From contig NZ_QPMJ01000003.1 of NCBI RefSeq assembly GCF_003369835.1, positions 62,001 to 126,000 of the forward strand: 64,000 nucleotides of DNA. Direction: 5' to 3'. A model generated the notes under the pieces. The model was not told the DNA's origin. It saw only the letters and a list, made by a program, of their open reading frames with translations, and ran no database searches. The DNA comes from Halorussus rarus (GTDB taxonomy: Archaea > Halobacteriota > Halobacteria > Halobacteriales > Haladaptataceae). Position 1 is the first letter of the stretch; every line of letters begins with the position of its first letter. Of the stretch, positions 1 through 8,454 are shown in pieces. Position numbers and translations under genes: made by a program.

Positions 1-1266
1 CACGCCGAGGAGATGGGCATCTACGCCGACCCCGAGGTCGAGATGGGCGAGATGGTCGGCTGGAAGGACGGCGTGGTCGACCAGCTCACCGGGGGCGTCG
101 AGAAGCTCTGCAAGGCCAACGGCGTCGAGCTGATGGAGGGCCGCGCGGAGTTCGCCGACGAGAAGAAGGCCCGCGTGGTCCACGGCGGCGAGGGCCAGGG
201 CTCGGAGACCGTCGAGTTCGAGCAGGCCATCGTTTCGACTGGAAGTCGGCCCATCGAGGTGCCCGGCTTCGACTTCGGCGACGAGCCGGTGCTCGACTCC
301 CGGCAGGCGCTCGCGCTCGACGAGATTCCCGAGAGCCTCGTCATCGTCGGCGCGGGCTACATCGGGATGGAGCTGGCGGGCGTGTTCGCCAAGCTCGGCA
401 CCGACGTCACCGTCGTCGAGATGCTCGACTCCGTGCTGCCGGGCTACGAGGACGACCTCGCCCGCCCGGTCAAGAAGAAGGCCGAGGAGCTCGGCATCGA
501 CTTCCACTTCGGCGAGGCCGCCAGCGACTGGGAGGAGTCGGGCGACGGCATCACCGTCCGGACCGAGAGCGTGGACCGCGAGGCGCAAAGCGCCTCGGAC
601 AGCGCGAACGGCGAAGCCGTGAGCGGCGACGTCTCGGAGTTCGGCGCCGAGAAGGTCCTCGTGGCGGTCGGCCGCGAGCCCGTCACCGACACCCTCGAAC
701 TCGACAACGCCGGCGTCGAGACCGACGAGAACGGCTTCATCCCGACCGACGACCGCGCGCGCACAGAGGTCGAGCACATCTACGCCATCGGCGACGTGGC
801 CGGCGAACCCATGCTCGCCCACAAGGCCAGCAAGGAGGGCCAGGTCGCCGCGGAGGTCATCGCGGGCGAGCCCGCGGCGCTGGACTACCAGGCGGTCCCC
901 GCCGCCGTCTTCACCGACCCCGAAATCGGCACGGTGGGCCTGACTGAGGAGGAGGCCGAGGCGGACGGCTTCGAGCCGGTAGTCGGCAAGTTCCCGTTCA
1001 ACGCCTCGGGCCGGGCGCTCACCACGGGCCACGCCGACGGCTTCGTCCGGGTCGTCGCCGACGAGCCCAGCGGCTTCCTGCTGGGCGCCCAGATCGTCGG
1101 CCCGGAGGCCTCCGAACTCGTCGCGGAGCTCGGCCTCGCCATCGAGATGGGCGCGACCCTGGAGGACGTCGCGGCCACCATCCACACCCACCCGACGCTC
1201 TCGGAGGCCGTGATGGAGGCCGCCGAGAACGCGCTGGGCCACGCCATCCACACGCTGAACCGCTGA
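1..1266 (+). CDS. lpd: Dihydrolipoamide dehydrogenase (E3), 3' part only
   Basis: FAD/NAD disulfide oxidoreductase that reoxidises lipoamide in 2-oxoacid dehydrogenase complexes. The frame is open from base 1, so the N-terminal FAD fold with the redox-active CxxxxC pair lies outside the window. Visible are the NAD-binding GAGYIG motif (residues 117-122 of the fragment), the second FAD contact GDVAGEPMLAHKA, and the C-terminal dimerisation domain with the catalytic HTHPTLSE signature (residues 395-402), which distinguishes lipoamide dehydrogenases from glutathione reductases. Between the NAD and central domains there is a low-complexity stretch (about residues 190-215) whose DNA holds an 8-bp hairpin; family members do not need this segment. 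The class is secure; assignment to a particular complex cannot be made because the upstream genes are missing. Confidence 0.95.
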   Translation, partial: HAEEMGIYADPEVEMGEMVGWKDGVVDQLTGGVEKLCKANGVELMEGRAEFADEKKARVVHGGEGQGSETVEFEQAIVSTGSRPIEVPGFDFGDEPVLDSRQALALDEIPESLVIVGAGYIGMELAGVFAKLGTDVTVVEMLDSVLPGYEDDLARPVKKKAEELGIDFHFGEAASDWEESGDGITVRTESVDREAQSASDSANGEAVSGDVSEFGAEKVLVAVGREPVTDTLELDNAGVETDENGFIPTDDRARTEVEHIYAIGDVAGEPMLAHKASKEGQVAAEVIAGEPAALDYQAVPAAVFTDPEIGTVGLTEEEAEADGFEPVVGKFPFNASGRALTTGHADGFVRVVADEPSGFLLGAQIVGPEASELVAELGLAIEMGATLEDVAATIHTHPTLSEAVMEAAENALGHAIHTLNR

Positions 1267-1435
1267 GTCCGCGCTCCTTCCTGGCCGGTGTTCCCGCGCC
1301 CCGATGGACCGCCCCGACTGCGTCGAGCCGAGCGGCCCGAGGCGGTCCGGCGCTCGACCGGCGGACGTTCTACCCCTCGTCACGGCCCGTTCGGCCGTTC
1401 GTGGCCACTCTTCCGCCCCTTTTCCGCCCGAAAGG

Positions 1436-1444
1436 AATATAACA
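1436..1444 (+). promoter_or_regulatory. TATA-like promoter element of the lipoprotein gene at 1476
   Basis: An AATATAAC element stands in otherwise GC-rich DNA about 36 bases before the ATG. With the usual archaeal spacing of about 27 bases to the transcription start, this predicts a 5' leader of only about 10 bases. Seen by eye only. Confidence 0.5.
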
Positions 1445-1475
1445 CGCTCGACGGAACCGACGTATCAACGGACGC

Positions 1476-2405
1476 ATGAATCGCCGAACCCTCCTCCGAC
1501 GCGGCGTCGCGGCGGCCGGCGTCGTCGGCACGGCAGGCTGTCTCGAGCGGGTCCCCCTGCTGTCGTCCGAGAACTCGGTGACGGTCCCGGACGCCGGGGA
1601 CCCCACCTATCGCCGGTGGCTCCCCGGCACCGACGGGCTCGAATCGGTGGACGGCTACACCGTCCGGTACGAGTCGGTCGCGGACCTGCGGGGGGCACCC
1701 CGCATCGAGGCCGACCGGGACCTCCGGCGGTGGCTCGTCGCGGGCCGACTCGACCGCCTGCGGAAGCGCTGGGACGACTTCGGTATCGGGGTCGAGGACG
1801 TGGAAGACGTCGTCAGACTCGACGGGGCGGCCGACTACGCCGACCCGTCGCCCCGGGCGGACGTGGTCCGGGGCTCGTTCGACCCCGAGGCCGTCGGCGA
1901 GACGCTCGCCGAGAGCGACTTCGACCGGAGCGGGACGTACCGCGGATTTCGGGTCTTCCGACGGGGGTCGCCGCCCCGAGCGACCGGCGTCGGCGAGGGC
2001 GGCGTCGTCCACGTGCGGGCCGAAGCCCCGGAGGGGTTCCTGCGGCGCATCGCGGACGCGAGACGCGGCGAGGCGCCGCGACGTCACGAGACCGACGCCG
2101 ACTTCGGGCGACTGGTCGAGGGGGTCGGCCAGCCCGCCGTCGGGGCGGTCTCGCGTCGCGCGGGCGCGTCGGAGCCGAATCCCGACGCGCTCCTGTTCGA
2201 GGGCGGCGTCGGCGTCGGCAAGGCGTGGTTCGTCGGGGACGCGGCCGTCTACGCCCGCTTCGTTCTCCCGTTCGGCTCCGAATCGGCGGCGGAGACCGAC
2301 CCGGTGCGCGAGGCGATGACCGACGACGACCGGTTCGACGGCGTCGAGGTCTCCCGCACCGGCCGCGCCGTCTTCGCGGACGCGAGGATCGATCTCGATT
2401 CGTGA
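1476..2405 (+). CDS. Tat-exported lipoprotein of unknown function
   Basis: 309 residues. The N-terminus has a twin-arginine signal (NRRTLLRRG), a hydrophobic alanine/glycine/valine core and a lipobox ending in Cys22 (GTAGC). The protein should therefore be exported folded through Tat and anchored by a lipid at the cell surface. The mature part is acidic, has no membrane segment, and I recognise no catalytic motif in it. It stands alone between lpd and a small zinc-finger gene on the same strand. The start is supported by the signal sequence beginning at once and by a TATA-like element just upstream. Function not recognised. Confidence 0.8.
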   Translation: MNRRTLLRRGVAAAGVVGTAGCLERVPLLSSENSVTVPDAGDPTYRRWLPGTDGLESVDGYTVRYESVADLRGAPRIEADRDLRRWLVAGRLDRLRKRWDDFGIGVEDVEDVVRLDGAADYADPSPRADVVRGSFDPEAVGETLAESDFDRSGTYRGFRVFRRGSPPRATGVGEGGVVHVRAEAPEGFLRRIADARRGEAPRRHETDADFGRLVEGVGQPAVGAVSRRAGASEPNPDALLFEGGVGVGKAWFVGDAAVYARFVLPFGSESAAETDPVREAMTDDDRFDGVEVSRTGRAVFADARIDLDS

Positions 2406-2529
2406 GGCGGTCCCGGCGTTCCCGGCTCCGTCGGTAGCGAGCGGAGAACTCCCGTCGAGTCCCGCCGGCATCGGGCCATTCAGGCAACCCTAGCGAACTA
2501 TTATGTTGTTTGATACCGTATCACACGAT

Positions 2530-2742
2530 ATGCCCGACCGCAGTACAACCGGCGGCCTGTCTCCCTTCGAGCGGCTCCGATCGCGCTACGAGGACGAGGA
2601 TCTGGTCTGTCCGAAGTGCGGCTACGACGACGCCGACGGGCGGTGGCTCGCCGCGACCGCGGGCGACCGCGTCCAGTACCGCCACCTCTGTCCGAGCTGC
2701 GGTTACGTCCGGCGTCGGACGTTCCGGTTCGGCGGGGAGTGA
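2530..2742 (+). CDS. Small zinc-ribbon protein
   Basis: 70 residues with two CxxC knuckles (CPKCGYDD near residues 27-33 and CPSCGYVRRR near 53-62), the pattern of a C4 zinc ribbon like those found in many haloarchaeal mini-proteins. The start chosen is MPDRS: a longer frame exists, but its first nine codons run over a TATA-like element (CTATTATG, about 27-30 bases upstream), which fits a leaderless transcript beginning at this ATG. A nucleic-acid or protein-binding role is likely from the fold class; the target is unknown. Confidence 0.75.
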   Translation: MPDRSTTGGLSPFERLRSRYEDEDLVCPKCGYDDADGRWLAATAGDRVQYRHLCPSCGYVRRRTFRFGGE

Positions 2743-2833
2743 CGCCCGCGAACTGATCGCTTCGCCCGCAGTGCCGCCGCCATCGGGCGAATAGGTCGCC
2801 CGCCGACCCCTCGGTTTCGGGTCCGCGACGGAA

Positions 2834-2844
2834 CAGATTTATGT
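2834..2844 (+). promoter_or_regulatory. TATA-like element before the small gene at 2869
   Basis: AGATTTATG lies about 30 bases before the ATG, in the normal archaeal window. A purine-rich GGAGGT also sits directly against the start codon. Confidence 0.5.
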
Positions 2845-2868
2845 TGCGATGGTTGCTCGGTCGGAGGT

Positions 2869-3090
2869 ATGGGACTGTCTGGCCCCGAGGGGTCCTCGGA
2901 GAACGAACACGGCTGGGAGGTCGTCGAGAACATCGACGTCGACGAGCCCGGCGCCGCGGCGAAGAACACCATCTACCGCTGGGTCGACACCGAGGCCGGC
3001 GTTGTGCTGTACTACTTCACCGGCGCCGAGAAGGGCGGGCTGACCGCGGTCCCGCTGGGCCAGACCGACCTGGCGTCCGGCGAGGAGTGA
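2869..3090 (+). CDS. Conserved-looking small haloarchaeal protein, unknown function
   Basis: 73 residues, acidic, with no membrane segment, signal or cysteine. The central part (residues 30-60) reads as a compact beta-rich domain with many aromatic and valine residues (YRWVDTEAGVVLYYFTG). It is preceded by a TATA-like element and a GGAGGT motif touching the start, which together with typical haloarchaeal composition argue that it is a real gene. I do not recognise the family. It lies between a zinc-ribbon gene and a sugar dehydrogenase, with no overlap that would suggest a shared function. Confidence 0.65.
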   Translation: MGLSGPEGSSENEHGWEVVENIDVDEPGAAAKNTIYRWVDTEAGVVLYYFTGAEKGGLTAVPLGQTDLASGEE

Positions 3091-3176
3091 CGCGGGGCGC
3101 AGGACGCGACCGTCGCCGCTCCGGCCGGTCGGGGCCGGCGCGCAGCTATTTCCGTCTGGCCGTCTAGCCGACTCTC

Positions 3177-4589
3177 ATGGATTTCGATTCGGAGCGACGA
3201 CGCTTCCTCGCGGCGGCGGCCGCGACCGGTGCGATGGGGCTGGCCGGGTGTGCGGGCTCTGACGGAGCGCCGGAAGACCGGACCGAGACGACCGACTCCG
3301 GCGCTCCGTCCGAACCGGGGGCGACCGAGACGACCGCTGCGGGCCCGCAGCTCCCCGACGCGGTCGGGCTCGAGACGCTGGCGACGGGGTTCGAAGTCCC
3401 GCTCGACGTGGCGTTCGCGCCCGACGCCGACCGGCGGTACGTCGCCGACCAGCCGGGTCGGGTGTTCGTCCACGATCCCGACGGGCTGCGCGACGAGCCG
3501 TTCCTCGACCTGCGCGAGACGGTCGTCACCGGGTACGAGATGGGGCTGCTCGGCCTCGCGCTCCACCCGGAGTTCGCCCAGAACCGCCGGACGTTCGTCC
3601 GGTACAGCGCCCCGCCGCGGGAGGGGACGCCCGACGGCTACAGCCACACGTTCGTGCTCGCGGAGTTCGAAGCGACCGACGACGGCACGGCGGTCCGCCC
3701 CGACTCCGAGCGGACGATCCTGGAGATTCCGGAGCCCCAGTCCAACCACAACGCCGGGTCCATCGTCTTCGGTCCGGAGGGGTACCTCTACGTCGGCGTC
3801 GGCGACGGCGGCGGGGGCGGCGACCAGGGCACCGGCCACGTCGGCGACTGGTACGACGAGGTCGACGGCGGCAACGGGCAGGACGTCACCGAGAACCTGC
3901 TCGGGAGCGTCCTGCGCATCGACGTGGACAGCGAGTCGCCGGAGGCGACTCGGACGGGAGGCGGTGGAACCGCCGACGGCGAGCCTTCCGGGGACCGCAA
4001 CTACGCCGTTCCCGACGACAACCCGTTCGCGGGCGGCGGCGCGGGACTGCCCGAGCACTACGCCTGGGGCTTCCGGAACCCCTGGCGGATGGCGTTCGAC
4101 CGCGGGCGCCTCCTGGTGGCCGACGTGGGCCAGAGCGCCTACGAGGAGGTGAACCTGGTCGAGCGCGGCGGCAACTACGGCTGGAACGTCCGGGAGGGCG
4201 CCCACTGCTTCTCGGCCGACGAGTGCCCGGACAGCACGCCCGACGACGTCCGGGGCGGCGAACTGCTGGTCGACCCCGTCGTCGAGTACCCCCACTCGGG
4301 AGACGGGGTCACCGGCGAATCGGTCATCGGCGGCAACGCCTACCGGGGGTCGGCGCTGCCGGGCCTGACCGGCGCGTACGTCTTCGCCGATTTGGCGGCC
4401 GAGGGGCAACTGTTGGCCGCGACGCCCGCCGACGAGGGGCTCTGGCCCATCAGCGTCGTGGAGGTGGCCGGCGACGACGCCGGGAAGGTCGGTCGCGTCT
4501 ACTCGTTCGGCCGCGACGCCGACGGCGAACTCTACGTCCTCGCGAACGGCGAGGACGGCGGCGGCCTCCACCGCATCGTGCCGGCCTGA
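3177..4589 (+). CDS. PQQ-type soluble glucose/sorbosone dehydrogenase family lipoprotein
   Basis: 470 residues. A Tat motif (RRRFL) and a lipobox ending at Cys25 (GLAGC) predict a surface-anchored lipoprotein. The mature part is a six-bladed beta-propeller of the GSDH family, from the LATGFEVPLDVAFAPD opening blade through SNHNAG, which carries the His expected at the active site, to the YAWGFRNPWRMAFD and GGNYGWNVREG signatures. Members oxidise aldoses or related polyols; many characterised ones use PQQ and calcium. The substrate here is unknown and a PQQ synthesis pathway is not visible. An insertion near residues 252-266 is encoded by two tandem perfect hairpins. Confidence 0.9.
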   Translation: MDFDSERRRFLAAAAATGAMGLAGCAGSDGAPEDRTETTDSGAPSEPGATETTAAGPQLPDAVGLETLATGFEVPLDVAFAPDADRRYVADQPGRVFVHDPDGLRDEPFLDLRETVVTGYEMGLLGLALHPEFAQNRRTFVRYSAPPREGTPDGYSHTFVLAEFEATDDGTAVRPDSERTILEIPEPQSNHNAGSIVFGPEGYLYVGVGDGGGGGDQGTGHVGDWYDEVDGGNGQDVTENLLGSVLRIDVDSESPEATRTGGGGTADGEPSGDRNYAVPDDNPFAGGGAGLPEHYAWGFRNPWRMAFDRGRLLVADVGQSAYEEVNLVERGGNYGWNVREGAHCFSADECPDSTPDDVRGGELLVDPVVEYPHSGDGVTGESVIGGNAYRGSALPGLTGAYVFADLAAEGQLLAATPADEGLWPISVVEVAGDDAGKVGRVYSFGRDADGELYVLANGEDGGGLHRIVPA

Positions 4590-4649
4590 CGACCCGTCTC
4601 GCGCGGCTCGGCCCGCGGGACTTTACCCCGCCAGTGTCAATACGAGGAT

Positions 4650-5864
4650 ATGGTCGGACTGCCGGACGAGCGCGAGCGCCTCGCGTGGTGGGGCTTCACC
4701 CTGCTGGTCGCGGCCGTGTTCGCGTTCACCCTCTGGGCGTTCGTCGGGACCGTGGTGCTCGGCGTGTTCATCTACTACGGGACGCGCCCGCTCTACCGCC
4801 GGCTCCGGACCGAGTTCACGTCGGACCACGCCGCCGACCTCACCCTCCTCATCGTGCTCGTCCCGGTGTTCGCGCTGGTCGGGTACACCGTCCTCGTCGG
4901 CCTCGACCAGTTGAGCCAGTTGACCGGGACCTACCCGGCGGTGTTTCGCGGCGAGATTTCGGAGTCGCCCGAGGAGGCGACGGGGGCGATCACGAACGCC
5001 ACCGGCGTGCTCGGTTCCGGGTCCGGAGCCGGCGGGATGGGCGAGGCGTTCTCGACGGCCGTCGGGGTCCTGGGCGCCCTGACCGGCGGCCTGGCCCACC
5101 TCGTGCTCTCGTTCCTGCTGGCGTTCACGCTGCTGCGCGAGGACGACCGCATCGCGGCGTGGTTCACCGACCAGTTCGCCCCCGAGGGGTCGGCGGCCTA
5201 CGCCTACGCGGTGTCCGTCGACGAGGACCTCCACACGGTGTACGTCGGCAACGTCCTGACGGTGTTCGCGGTCATCGTGCTGGGTCTGCTCGTGTACAAC
5301 GGCCTCGACGTGTTCTCGCCGTCGACCATCGGCGTGCCCGTCCCGACGCTGCTCGCGCTGCTGACGGGGCTGGCGACGCTCGTGCCCCTCGTGGTCGGGA
5401 AGATAGTCTACGTCCCGGTCGGACTGTACCTCGCCTATCTGGCCGCCACCGGCCCCGGACCGCTCTGGTTCCCGGCGGCGTTCTTCCTCGCCTGCTTCGT
5501 CCTGCTCGACCTCCTGCCGGTCGCGGTCCTGCGGCCCTACATCGCCGGTCGGAACATCCACGGCGGGCTGATGATCTTCGCCTACATCGGCGGCACGATG
5601 CTGTTCGGCTGGTACGGGCTGTTCCTCGGCCCGCTGCTGGTCGTGGTCGGCGTCCACCTCGCCCGCATCGTGCTCCCGGCGCTGGTCCACGGCGACGCGG
5701 TCACCGGCGAGGTGCTGACCGCCGAGTCGCTCGGCACCGACCCGTCCTCGATAGTCGAGAGCCCCGCGACCGACGCCCCGGACGCGGACCCGACCGCCGA
5801 CGAGCGGACGACCGACGGAGGGAAGGCCGACGAGCCCGAATCCCGGCACGAGACCGATGGGTGA
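4650..5864 (+). CDS. AI-2E family transporter (UPF0118-type permease)
   Basis: 404 residues with about eight hydrophobic segments and the family layout: two helices at the N-terminus, a long extramembrane region (about residues 90-140), then a cluster of helices including GVPVPTLLALLTGLATLVPLVVGKI and the GLFLGPLLVVVGVHLARIV region near the C-terminus. Known members export small molecules or exchange ions (some are Na+/H+ antiporters), so the substrate is uncertain. The last 50 residues are a hydrophilic acidic tail. The stop overlaps the next gene by eight bases, so the two are probably co-translated. Confidence 0.85.
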   Translation: MVGLPDERERLAWWGFTLLVAAVFAFTLWAFVGTVVLGVFIYYGTRPLYRRLRTEFTSDHAADLTLLIVLVPVFALVGYTVLVGLDQLSQLTGTYPAVFRGEISESPEEATGAITNATGVLGSGSGAGGMGEAFSTAVGVLGALTGGLAHLVLSFLLAFTLLREDDRIAAWFTDQFAPEGSAAYAYAVSVDEDLHTVYVGNVLTVFAVIVLGLLVYNGLDVFSPSTIGVPVPTLLALLTGLATLVPLVVGKIVYVPVGLYLAYLAATGPGPLWFPAAFFLACFVLLDLLPVAVLRPYIAGRNIHGGLMIFAYIGGTMLFGWYGLFLGPLLVVVGVHLARIVLPALVHGDAVTGEVLTAESLGTDPSSIVESPATDAPDADPTADERTTDGGKADEPESRHETDG

Positions 5865-6561
5865 GGACGCCGACCGGGACGACGATGCGGACGCCTTCCG
5901 GACGCCGGCGGGCCGCGGCCGGGCCGCCTTCGAGATCCGCGGCTCGGAGTTCGTCGGCCACCTCGGGCCCGCGGCCGACCGCGAGGCCGCCGAGGCGTTC
6001 GTCGCCGATGTCCGAAGCGAGCACGCCGACGCGACCCACAACGTGCCGGCCTACCGGGTCCGGGAGTCGGGCGGCCGGTCACAGGCGTCCGGCGACCGGT
6101 CGCGGAGCCGCGACTCCGGCGCCGGCCTGCTCCGGGAGTACGGCGACGACGACGGCGAGCCCTCCGGGTCGGCGGGCAAGCCCGCACTCAACGTCCTCCA
6201 GCGCGAGAGCGTCGAGAACGTCGTCGCGGTCGTGACCCGGTACTACGGCGGGACGAACCTCGGCGTGGGCGGCCTGGCGCGGGCCTACTCCCGGGCGGTC
6301 AAGGCGGCCCTGGACGACGCCGGCGTCGTCGAGCGGCGGCCCCGCGAGCGGTTCGACGTCGCGGTCGACTACGACGACTCGGGGACGGTCCGGGGGATTC
6401 TGGAGAGCGCGGGCGGCGAGGACGGCGTCGAGTTCGACGCCGACTACGCCGAACGCGTCGCGTTCGCGGTCCGGGCGCCGGTCGACCACGCTGCCGCGGT
6501 CCGCGACCGCATCCGGAGCGCGACGAGCGGCCGGGCCGACATCGACGCCGACGCGGAGTGA
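5857..6561 (+). CDS. IMPACT/YigZ family protein (UPF0029)
   Basis: 234 residues. The conserved UPF0029 core is present: a GRAAFEIRGSEFVGHL start, HADATHNVPAYRV, and the glycine-rich VVTRYYGGTNLGVGGLARAYSRAVKAAL motif, split here by the variable segment common in haloarchaeal members. The C-terminal third matches the second alpha/beta domain (DUF1949-like) of YigZ. Eukaryotic IMPACT modulates the kinase GCN2; bacterial and archaeal members have no settled role, although RNA/nucleotide binding has been suggested. The gene overlaps the 3' end of the AI-2E permease by eight bases. Residues 65-95 are serine/arginine/glycine-rich and look like a poorly conserved loop. Confidence 0.85.
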   Translation: MGEDADRDDDADAFRTPAGRGRAAFEIRGSEFVGHLGPAADREAAEAFVADVRSEHADATHNVPAYRVRESGGRSQASGDRSRSRDSGAGLLREYGDDDGEPSGSAGKPALNVLQRESVENVVAVVTRYYGGTNLGVGGLARAYSRAVKAALDDAGVVERRPRERFDVAVDYDDSGTVRGILESAGGEDGVEFDADYAERVAFAVRAPVDHAAAVRDRIRSATSGRADIDADAE

Positions 6562-6581
6562 CCGTGGAAAGTCCCGTCTCC

Positions 6582-7769
6582 TCAGCCGCCCAGCGGCACG
6601 CCGCCGAAGACGACCAGCGCGACCACCCAGTAGGCGACGTAGAGGCCGCCGAGCAGGTAGCCGTGCCACCGCTTCAGCCGACCCTGGTGGAAGAAGTACG
6701 CCGCGAGCGCGGTCACGACGACGACCGCCGGCAGGTGGAACGTCAGCACCGACGACGAGACGGTGACCTCGCTCAGCAGCATGATGACGCCGACGTTGCC
6801 GGTCACCGAGAAGAGCACGCTCCCGATGACGTTGCCGACGCCGATCTCGGGGACGCCCCGCCGAACCGGTTCGAGCGTGAGCAGCAGGTCCTCGAAGGTC
6901 AGGATGGCGGTCAGCACGGTCGCGCCGAAGACGGTCTCGTCGATGCCGAACCCCTCGACGACGACCCCCGACCCGGCCTCGAGCAGCATCGACGCCAGGA
7001 CGATGCCGACCAGCGAGAGGACGGCGAGTCCGACCCACACGAATCCGGACCCGGACCGCCCGGCGATCAGGCGGTCCTCCGGGATGTCGGAGAGCGAGGC
7101 TGGGACGGCGGTTCCGCCGTCCGCCTGTATCGACTCGCCGAGCTCGGTGTTCCGGAAGACGGGGGTCTCGCGCCGGTACTCCCGGACGAGGAAGTAGCCG
7201 AACATCAGGACGAACGACCCGACCAGCAGGACGCCGTGGACGAGCGTCAGCGTCCGCGTGAGGACGAACGGGACCAGCAGCAGCGGCCCGAGCGCGAAGA
7301 GCGCGACGTAGTCGGTCGGCAGGTCCACCGGGAACGGCTCGACGATCGCGGCGAGCGCGAGCGTGATGCCGACGATGGCGAGCCCGGTCCCCAGCGCCGT
7401 CCCGAGCGCGGCCCCCTCGAGGCCGCCCGACGAGAGGACGAGCGCCAGCACCGTGTCGTCGAACTCGAACCCCGTGAAGACGATCGCGAGCGCGAACAGC
7501 GACATCTGCAGGCCGAACGCGGCCCGCGTGAGGTAGCTGATGAGCTTCTCGACGCAGAACGTCATCAGGGCCGCACCGCCCAGGAGGACGAGCACCGCCC
7601 CGACCAGACCCTGGCTCTCGACGAACCCCTCCAACGCGCCTTCGATACCGCCTTCTTCACCCTCTTCGCCCGATTCTCCCGCCTCCTGGGCGAGCGCCGG
7701 CGCGACCGCCACCCCCGCGACGAGCGACGCCACCAGCACGACGCCGAGTACCCTCCCCACCCGTGACAT
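6582..7769 (-). CDS. Na+/Ca2+-exchanger superfamily (CaCA) membrane protein
   Basis: 395 residues with an N-terminal signal-like helix, an acidic glycine/glutamate linker (residues 30-45) and about ten further membrane helices. Two related halves are visible: [21 protein letters not shown] in the first, and [22 protein letters not shown] followed by [17 protein letters not shown] in the second. These correspond to the alpha-1 and alpha-2 repeats that bind cations in exchangers, with acidic residues in the expected places but in a divergent wording. Calcium or another divalent cation in exchange for sodium or protons is the likely activity. A cytoplasmic loop around residues 215-225 is encoded by a 20-base palindrome. 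Convergent with the IMPACT gene. Confidence 0.75.
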   Translation of the reverse strand: MSRVGRVLGVVLVASLVAGVAVAPALAQEAGESGEEGEEGGIEGALEGFVESQGLVGAVLVLLGGAALMTFCVEKLISYLTRAAFGLQMSLFALAIVFTGFEFDDTVLALVLSSGGLEGAALGTALGTGLAIVGITLALAAIVEPFPVDLPTDYVALFALGPLLLVPFVLTRTLTLVHGVLLVGSFVLMFGYFLVREYRRETPVFRNTELGESIQADGGTAVPASLSDIPEDRLIAGRSGSGFVWVGLAVLSLVGIVLASMLLEAGSGVVVEGFGIDETVFGATVLTAILTFEDLLLTLEPVRRGVPEIGVGNVIGSVLFSVTGNVGVIMLLSEVTVSSSVLTFHLPAVVVVTALAAYFFHQGRLKRWHGYLLGGLYVAYWVVALVVFGGVPLGG

Positions 7770-7972
7770 GGGTCCGAATCACGGCGTCGTCGTACATGTA
7801 TCCTGTACTCCGCATAGCCGAGTCCGTTGAACGAACCTACACGCGCCGACCTCTCCCGTCAGGACGATGCGCTCGTCCCCTCGAGAGACGACGCCCCCGA
7901 CCCCTCGCGGGACGACGCCCCGTCCTCTCCGACACACAAAACATATCGCCGGGAACGCCGAACAACTACGAA

Positions 7973-8431
7973 ATGAGCGACGCCCCCAGCCCCGAGGCCG
8001 AGTCAGCCGGCGAGGACGACGCCGAGGACGACGCCGAGGCGGCCGACGACACCGCCGCCGGCGAGGCCGAGACCGTCGACCTCGACTTCGGCGAGACCGG
8101 CCGCATCCCCGCCGTCGCGCAGGACGCCGACACCGGCGAGGTGCTGATGCTCGCGTACGTCACGGCCGAGGCCGTCGAGCGGACCCGCGAGACGGGCCTG
8201 GCCCACTACTACTCCCGGAGCCGCGAGGAGCTGTGGCAGAAGGGGGCGACCAGCGGCCACGTCCAGCGCGTCCGGGAGGTCCGGGTCGACTGCGACGGCG
8301 ACGCGCTGCTCTACCTGGTCGACCAGGAGGGCGGCGCGTGCCACACCGGCTACGAGTCGTGCTTCTACCGGACGCTCGACGGCGAGGTCGTCGGCGAGAA
8401 GGCCTTCGACCCCGAGGACGTCTACGAGTAA
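7973..8431 (+). CDS. hisI: Phosphoribosyl-AMP cyclohydrolase
   Basis: 152 residues. Third step of histidine synthesis: hydrolytic opening of the adenine ring of phosphoribosyl-AMP, a zinc- and magnesium-dependent reaction. The family motifs are intact: [23 protein letters not shown], the metal site VDCDGDALL, and the second cysteine region [12 protein letters not shown]. The first 40 residues are an acidic, alanine-rich extension not needed by the family. The ATG used follows an AT-rich ACATAT element about 30 bases upstream; in-frame sequence further 5' lacks coding character. This is a one-domain enzyme, not fused to HisE. It is followed after 23 bases by a coiled-coil gene on the same strand. 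Confidence 0.95.
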   Translation: MSDAPSPEAESAGEDDAEDDAEAADDTAAGEAETVDLDFGETGRIPAVAQDADTGEVLMLAYVTAEAVERTRETGLAHYYSRSREELWQKGATSGHVQRVREVRVDCDGDALLYLVDQEGGACHTGYESCFYRTLDGEVVGEKAFDPEDVYE

Positions 8432-8454
8432 CTCGACGCTACCCACCAAACACG

